Assembly (NCBI GenBank): GCA_964347975.1
Contig: CAYGAY010000002.1
Location: forward strand, 1-64,000
Length of the DNA: 64,000 nt
Direction: 5' to 3'
Source: Bin87 sp964347975
GTDB taxonomy: Bacteria; Chloroflexota; Dehalococcoidia; Lucifugimonadales; UBA3495
The notes below the pieces were generated by a model that was not told the origin of the DNA, made no database searches, and saw only the letters and a list, made by a program, of their open reading frames with translations. This document shows, one piece after another, positions 59,892 to 64,000 of the stretch (positions are counted from its first letter, which is position 1; each line of letters starts with the position of its first letter). The position numbers and the translations under genes are program-made.

Positions 59892-61205
59892 TTACTGTTC
59901 GATACGGATCAGGTTGTTGACGCTCACTACCACTCCCAATTCCGCGACGGCGGCAAGGGCGGTTTGCACGTCGGACTCCCGTGAGGGATAGGTGGTGATC
60001 ACAAGTTGGGCGGTGCCGCTGCCTGGATCAGTGTCCTTTTGGATTACGGTGGCGATAGAGATATTGCCGTCCCCCAGGATGCGAGCGATCTGGGCGAGCA
60101 CGCCGGCCTGGTCGGCGCAGGTGAGGCGCATATAGTAGGCGCTGGTCAGTTCGTCAATGGGCCGGATGGCCGCTGCCGCGCCGTCGCCGTGGGGCGCCGG
60201 CAGCGGCGGGGGTTCGCCGGCGCTGCCCATGGAGCGTACTATATTGAGGATGTCGCCCATCACCGCGCTGGTGGTGGCGTCGCGGCCGGCCCCCTGCCCG
60301 TGCAGGATAATCTGGCCGCACAGATTGCCCGTTACCTCAACGGCATTATACACGCCGTCCACCTTGGCGAGCAGGTGGTCTTCAGGAATCAGCGCGGGAT
60401 GGACGCGGGTCTGCACCGGCCCGTTGGGCTCGGCCACGGCTATCGCCAGCGACTTGATGGCGTAGCCCAGCTCGGCGGCGTAGCGAAAATCTTCGGGGCC
60501 AAGGCGACTGATGCCCTCAGTATAGATGGCGTCATGCGGAATGGGCCAGTGAAAGGCCAGGCTGCCGAGGACGGACAGCTTGTAGGCGGCGTCGATGCCC
60601 TCGATGTCGTTGGTGGGGTCGGCTTCCGCGTACCCCTGCGCCTGGGCTTCGGCCAAGGCGTCGGCAAAGGGCGTCTGGTGCCGGGCCATTCGGGTCAGGA
60701 TATAGTTGGTGGTGCCGTTGATGATGGAGCGGATGGAACGCATATCGTTGGCCAGCAACTGCGACATCAAGCAGCCGACGATGGGAATGCCACCGCCGGC
60801 GGACGCCTCAAACAGCAAATTGACCCGTTGCGACTGCGCCAGGGCCAGCAGCGCCGGCCCCCGGCGGGACATTACTTCCTTGTTAGCCGTAACCACGTGC
60901 TTGCCGGCGGAAAGGGCGCGTTCCAGATACTCCCCGGCGGGCGAGTCGCCGCCCATCATCTCGACCACGATGTGGATGTCCGGGTCGGCCAGAATGTCCT
61001 CCGGGTTGGTGGTAAGCGTTCCGGCCGGCGGCTCGGGGTGGCGTGTCCGGGCGGCGTCACGCACCAGCGCCCGGCGCAGTTGCACGGCGCGGCCCGTCTT
61101 GCGCCGGATGGCGTCGGCGTTGTCCGCCAGCGCCGCGGCCACGCCGCCGCCGACGGTGCCCAGGCCCATCAGGCCGATGTTGATTACTGCGTTGCCGTTG
61201 GTCAT
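59892..61205 (-). CDS. hom: Homoserine dehydrogenase with C-terminal ACT domain
   Basis: 437 residues. GLMGLGTVGGGVAAALADN binds NAD(P), VTANKEVMSRRGP and FEASAGGGIPIV carry catalytic and substrate residues, and NGTTNYILTRM with EADPTNDIEGIDAAYKL are the signature. Residues 350-437 form an ACT domain (ACADQAGVLAQIARILGDGNI-like), so threonine feedback inhibition is expected. It reduces aspartate semialdehyde to homoserine. First gene of hom-thrC-folE. Confidence 0.93.
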   Translation of the reverse strand: MTNGNAVINIGLMGLGTVGGGVAAALADNADAIRRKTGRAVQLRRALVRDAARTRHPEPPAGTLTTNPEDILADPDIHIVVEMMGGDSPAGEYLERALSAGKHVVTANKEVMSRRGPALLALAQSQRVNLLFEASAGGGIPIVGCLMSQLLANDMRSIRSIINGTTNYILTRMARHQTPFADALAEAQAQGYAEADPTNDIEGIDAAYKLSVLGSLAFHWPIPHDAIYTEGISRLGPEDFRYAAELGYAIKSLAIAVAEPNGPVQTRVHPALIPEDHLLAKVDGVYNAVEVTGNLCGQIILHGQGAGRDATTSAVMGDILNIVRSMGSAGEPPPLPAPHGDGAAAAIRPIDELTSAYYMRLTCADQAGVLAQIARILGDGNISIATVIQKDTDPGSGTAQLVITTYPSRESDVQTALAAVAELGVVVSVNNLIRIEQ

Positions 61206-61294
61206 GGTTGTCTTTGCGCTTTTACGCCACTAGCCCGGCGGCTTGGAACCGTCCTGTGGTAGGATGGAAGAGAGGCTGGGCAAGGAGATTGACG

Positions 61295-61570
61295 ATGCTG
61301 GATCGCTGGTACAAAGTCGCTACTATTGCCATCGCCGTTGTCGCTATTGTATCAGCCATCGTAGGGCCCAGTATCGGGGGCATATACTGGCTGGCGCGAC
61401 TTGACCACGACGTTACAGAGCTGCAAAAGGACGTTGCGGAGTTGCAAGAAGGGCAGGAGGCAATTTTAGAAATCCTGCGAGAGCTAGCCGATGATATGCC
61501 AGAAATCCGGGCTGACCTGAACAATCACACTCACAACAGCGATGGCCAAGCGCAATTCACAGGCAGCTGA
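61295..61570 (+). CDS. Small membrane-anchored coiled-coil protein
   Basis: 91 residues: one membrane helix (residues 8-33), then LDHDVTELQKDVAELQEGQEA, a heptad-patterned coiled coil, and a polar His/Asn-rich tail. AAGGAG lies before the ATG at 61295; the frame is open further up but lacks a site. It stands alone between two minus-strand genes. No family recognised. Such proteins often act as spacers or partners of membrane complexes. Confidence 0.6.
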   Translation: MLDRWYKVATIAIAVVAIVSAIVGPSIGGIYWLARLDHDVTELQKDVAELQEGQEAILEILRELADDMPEIRADLNNHTHNSDGQAQFTGS

Positions 61571-61592
61571 TTGATGACGGACGGCAACCGGC

Positions 61593-62828
61593 TTACTGCG
61601 GCAGCCCGCCGGGTTGCTGCTGCGGTTGTGGCGTCACCCGTGGCCGCGTCAGCCGCACCTGGTCGGTGACCCAGGCATAACGGTTGCTGTCGAAGTTGAT
61701 CTTGACCCAGCCTTCGTCCGACCCCTGTTTCAATTGGTCGTCTTTCCATTGATCCACCAACGCGCTTGCCATCTGGAACTGCATGGCGGGTTCGAGTTCA
61801 CGGGTTTCGGTATCGCCAATGGCCTGGATGATGAAAATGGACTCGTCTTCGTATATCGGCGGTGAGATTTCCCCCGATTCTAAAAGCGGAGGCTTTCGCC
61901 TACCGGAATCCGTTTCGACACAATCTGCGCTATCATCGTCAGCTTGGCAGACTTCTCCGAAAAGATAGCGGTCGAATTCGGGGAAAGCACCTTCGGGAAC
62001 CCAGCCGATGTACCCGTCAGAACCGGAGATTTCGCGAGACACCGCGCCAAAATCCTGACCTAACATGAGACGCTCACGGACCGCCTCCGGCGCTGCTGGA
62101 GATTCCAGCCCCAACACCACAGCTTGCAACTCGACCTGCGGAGCCTCTTCAGGCAGGGATGCCAGCATTCGCGCGAAAAGTTCCGTCTGCTGCAATCGCT
62201 CCTCGACGATCCGGCGAAACGCGTCGTCGGTCAGATTGACCTGGGTCAGGAAGTTCTTGTAGGTATTGTCGAATTCAGCGTCCAACTGGGTTTCGTCAAC
62301 TTCCTGGCCCGGTTCAGGTGTGGGACGGAATTGCGCGCGGATTGATTCGTCAATCTGCTCGTCCGTGATGTTTATGCCCAGCCCCGGCGCCGCCTGTCGC
62401 AGTATCTCGGCGTGGAGAAGATCGGTCAGCAGCTGGAAGGGTATGCGGCTGAAATCAACCTGTCCCCCCTGGTAGCGATTGATCCCCTGGAGAACGCGAA
62501 TGCGCTCTACCAGATCGCCCATGGTAAAACGGACGCCGCGTACTTCGCCGGCCATCACGCGAGGTGGGTGAATGAACTGCTGATAGACGCCAACCAGCAC
62601 CACGGCGACGATGGCCAGAATCAGCGCCGCTCCCACGCCGATGGCAATGCGCTGACGGCGTGATTCCAACCGACGCCGGCTTCGCGCCGCGGCGAGCGCT
62701 TCACCGCTCCCGGATCCGACGCGACGGCTGCGCCCACCGCGCCGTCGGACGGGACGACGCCCCGCCGGTTCAGGCGTTTCGTCTTCCACCGTAGCGCTGC
62801 GTTTCCAAGGCAGCGAGAGATTCAACAT
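61593..62828 (-). CDS. SurA-N-like foldase with parvulin-type region
   Basis: 411 residues. An Arg-rich cytoplasmic N-terminus (RRPVRRRGGRSRR) is followed by a membrane anchor (IAIGVGAALILAIVAVVLVGV). The extracytoplasmic part has a SurA_N-like helical domain (FTMGDLVERIRVLQGINRY; LLTDLLHAEILRQAA) and then LVLGLESPAA-like strands with GYIGWVPEGAFPEF and ESIFIIQAIGDTETRELEP, resembling a degenerate PPIC domain. It probably helps fold exported proteins. It ends in a Pro/Gln-rich tail. Confidence 0.75.
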   Translation of the reverse strand: MLNLSLPWKRSATVEDETPEPAGRRPVRRRGGRSRRVGSGSGEALAAARSRRRLESRRQRIAIGVGAALILAIVAVVLVGVYQQFIHPPRVMAGEVRGVRFTMGDLVERIRVLQGINRYQGGQVDFSRIPFQLLTDLLHAEILRQAAPGLGINITDEQIDESIRAQFRPTPEPGQEVDETQLDAEFDNTYKNFLTQVNLTDDAFRRIVEERLQQTELFARMLASLPEEAPQVELQAVVLGLESPAAPEAVRERLMLGQDFGAVSREISGSDGYIGWVPEGAFPEFDRYLFGEVCQADDDSADCVETDSGRRKPPLLESGEISPPIYEDESIFIIQAIGDTETRELEPAMQFQMASALVDQWKDDQLKQGSDEGWVKINFDSNRYAWVTDQVRLTRPRVTPQPQQQPGGLPQ

Positions 62829-62855
62829 GGGTAAAGGATCGGGGGATTGGGCCGA

Positions 62856-63341
62856 CTAACGACCCGAACGCATACCGATGTTGATGCTGTGTTCGGGGGC
62901 GTAGGGCAACAGGGCGAGATAACGGGCTCGTTTGATAGCCGTTGCCAGCAATCGCTGGTTTTTAGCGGAGGTGCCGGTTTTGCGGGTCGGTTCAATTTTG
63001 CCCTGTTCGGAGATATAACGTCGCAACCGGTCCACGTCTTTGTAGTCAGGCACGACTCTTTCCACGGTGAAAGCGCAAACGCGCCGGCGCGGGCCGTAGC
63101 GTCGGCCGCCCCGGCCGCCGCCCCGCGGGCCGCCTCGCCCAGGCGGACGCCCGCCGGGGCCACCACCAGGCCGTCCTCCCGGCCCTCCGGGTCTGGGGCC
63201 ACCGGCAAAAGGCGGACGTGCCGGGGCCGGCGCTCCATTGCCGGAACCGGCCGGAGTGGCCGACGGCGCGACGGGCGCGGGCCGAGGCCCGCCAGGTCCG
63301 GGTTCCGGCGCGGTAGATGGTACGGGTGCGGGCGTAGTCAT
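62856..63341 (-). CDS. rpsR: Ribosomal protein S18 with long Pro/Gly/Arg-rich N-terminal extension
   Basis: 161 residues, about twice the normal size. The C-terminal 80 residues are S18 (RVCAFTVERVVPDYKDV, LRRYISEQGKIEPTRKTG, RLLATAIKRARYLALLPY). Residues 1-80 are disordered (GGPRPGGPGGRPGGGPGGRP-type), highly basic. The start at 63341 has GGAGG in front. It binds the 30S platform beside S6. ssb and rpsF lie upstream in the classical rpsF-ssb-rpsR order. Confidence 0.93.
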   Translation of the reverse strand: MTTPAPVPSTAPEPGPGGPRPAPVAPSATPAGSGNGAPAPARPPFAGGPRPGGPGGRPGGGPGGRPPGRGGPRGGGRGGRRYGPRRRVCAFTVERVVPDYKDVDRLRRYISEQGKIEPTRKTGTSAKNQRLLATAIKRARYLALLPYAPEHSINIGMRSGR

Positions 63342-63386
63342 TAGCGGCGATTCCTCCGGTATGGGGCGCATCCGCCGGCGGCGGAA

Positions 63387-63860
63387 CTAGAAGGGAAGGT
63401 CATCAACGTCGGTCATTGGGTCGGGTGAATTGTTGGGAGCATAGCCACTGTAGCCGCTGCGCCGGTCATCGTAGCCGCCCCGCTGGTCAGCATAGCCGCG
63501 GTCCTGCTGGCTGCCATAGCCACTATCGGGCTGGTCATCGCGACGGCCCATGAATTGCACATCGTTAACGGTCACATCCAGAGAGAATCCGGGTGTGCCA
63601 TCGCGCCGGTCGTACTGGCGTGACCTGAGCCGTCCCTCGACATAGATCTTTTGGCCGCGAGAGAGGTACTGATTACAAACGTCAGCAAGGCGGCCGAAAG
63701 CAGTACAGTTGAACCACTCGGTTTCCTCGCGCTGCTCCCCGGCAGCAGTGGTGTAGCGGCGACTGCTAGCCACGCTGAATGACGTCATCGGATTGCCGGA
63801 TGTGGAGTACCGCATCTCCGGGTCGCGGCCCACATTGCCAACGATGATTATCTTGTTCAT
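63387..63860 (-). CDS. ssb: Single-stranded DNA-binding protein
   Basis: 157 residues. KIIIVGNVGRDPEMRYSTSG and FSVASSRRYT, then EWFNCTAFGRLADVCNQYL and GQKIYVEGRLRSRQYD form the OB fold. A Gly/Tyr/Asp-rich linker (SGYGSQQDRGYADQRGG) follows, and the acidic tip DVDDLPF recruits partners in replication and repair. It sits between rpsF and rpsR, as in many bacteria. Confidence 0.95.
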   Translation of the reverse strand: MNKIIIVGNVGRDPEMRYSTSGNPMTSFSVASSRRYTTAAGEQREETEWFNCTAFGRLADVCNQYLSRGQKIYVEGRLRSRQYDRRDGTPGFSLDVTVNDVQFMGRRDDQPDSGYGSQQDRGYADQRGGYDDRRSGYSGYAPNNSPDPMTDVDDLPF

Positions 63861-63867
63861 GGCAGTT

Positions 63868-64000
63868 TTACGCTTCGGATGCGGGATCTGGTTCAGGCTG
63901 GCTGGCCGGTTCAGCGGCAGGCGTCTCGGCGACTGCGTCGGGCGGCGCTTCGGCGACGACCGCAGGCGCCGGCTCGGCGACCGGACCAGGCGCCGGTTCA
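63868..64000 (-). CDS. rpsF: C-terminal tail of ribosomal protein S6 (partial)
   Basis: Forty-three codons of an Ala/Pro/Glu-rich tail (EPAPGPVAEPAPAV through PDPASEA, TAA at 63868-63870) extend past the window edge, ending seven bases before the ssb start. The identity as S6 is inferred from the conserved rpsF-ssb-rpsR order; the S6 core lies outside the window. Ordinary S6 lacks such a long acidic tail. Confidence 0.6.
   Translation of the reverse strand, partial: EPAPGPVAEPAPAVVAEAPPDAVAETPAAEPASQPEPDPASEA

Noticed and set aside
60006..61262. Plus-strand ORF of 418 codons opposite hom
   Set aside because: Antisense shadow, Gly/Arg/His-rich, while hom is complete.

Overview
The window looks like one chromosomal contig from a hopanoid-making bacterium with fairly high G+C. 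Several traits together suggest a Chloroflexota-type lineage (for example SAR202 or Dehalococcoidia), but no ribosomal RNA is present, so this placement is inference. The traits are four Uma2-family genes, a mitochondrial-type aconitase, a HemQ-like chlorite-dismutase-family protein, a DUF3179 gene that appears to encode selenocysteine, ribosomal proteins S18 and S6 with long low-complexity tails, and dispersed GGGGCGAAT-type hairpins.

Layout. At 1-6000 a transposase fragment at the left edge is followed by a queuosine-precursor transporter, a 47-residue CCGN-motif microprotein, a small membrane protein and a decayed glycosyltransferase pair. The first glycosyltransferase has a stop codon in frame. 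The second carries two compensating frameshifts and an 895-bp insertion sequence whose 16-bp inverted repeats and 5-bp target duplication are both visible. From 5.8 to 18.2 kb lie metabolic genes: an esterase, an isocitrate-lyase/PEP-mutase family enzyme, an EamA transporter, an Lrp-type regulator, a ferredoxin / [2Fe-2S]-domain protein / aconitase group, a GNAT-aminotransferase fusion, a VOC protein and nadB. A minus-strand operon at 21.9-18.2 kb encodes a tartrate/D-malate-type dehydrogenase, two tautomerase-superfamily proteins and the DUF3179 protein. In the last of these a UGA replaces the first Cys of a CxxC motif and is followed by a bacterial-type SECIS hairpin.

From 22.3 to 36.3 kb runs a 13-gene hopanoid operon: polyprenyl synthase, hpnH, hpnG, hpnA, shc, a YjbQ-family gene, hpnC, hpnD, hpnE, then a class II aldolase, an extended SDR, a nucleoside hydrolase and an alkaline-phosphatase-superfamily hydrolase. 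The first nine account for squalene formation, cyclisation and attachment of the ribosyl side chain. The last four are candidates for side-chain tailoring. Two divergent tRNA-Ser genes follow, next to miaB and nadA.

From 39 to 50.5 kb the region is accessory: tandem Uma2 genes separated by a MITE-like repeat, hemQ, a broken comB copy, two cell-surface proteins that share an apparently new domain, several frameshifted small genes, a beta-propeller protein, an intact comB, a CoA-binding protein, a cupin, a HigB-type toxin remnant and an SMP-30 lactonase. From 50.6 to 64 kb are an orphan DNA methyltransferase, Uma2, a thioredoxin-reductase-like protein, an MBL hydrolase, a PIG-L / DUF502 / GT4 / GNAT group, folE-thrC-hom, a SurA-like foldase, and rpsR-ssb-rpsF running off the right edge.

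Frameshifts and stops are frequent in otherwise recognisable genes (2-6 kb, 42-49 kb). Either these loci are decaying or the assembly contains indel errors. The clean insertion sequence with its target duplication shows that at least one disruption is biological.
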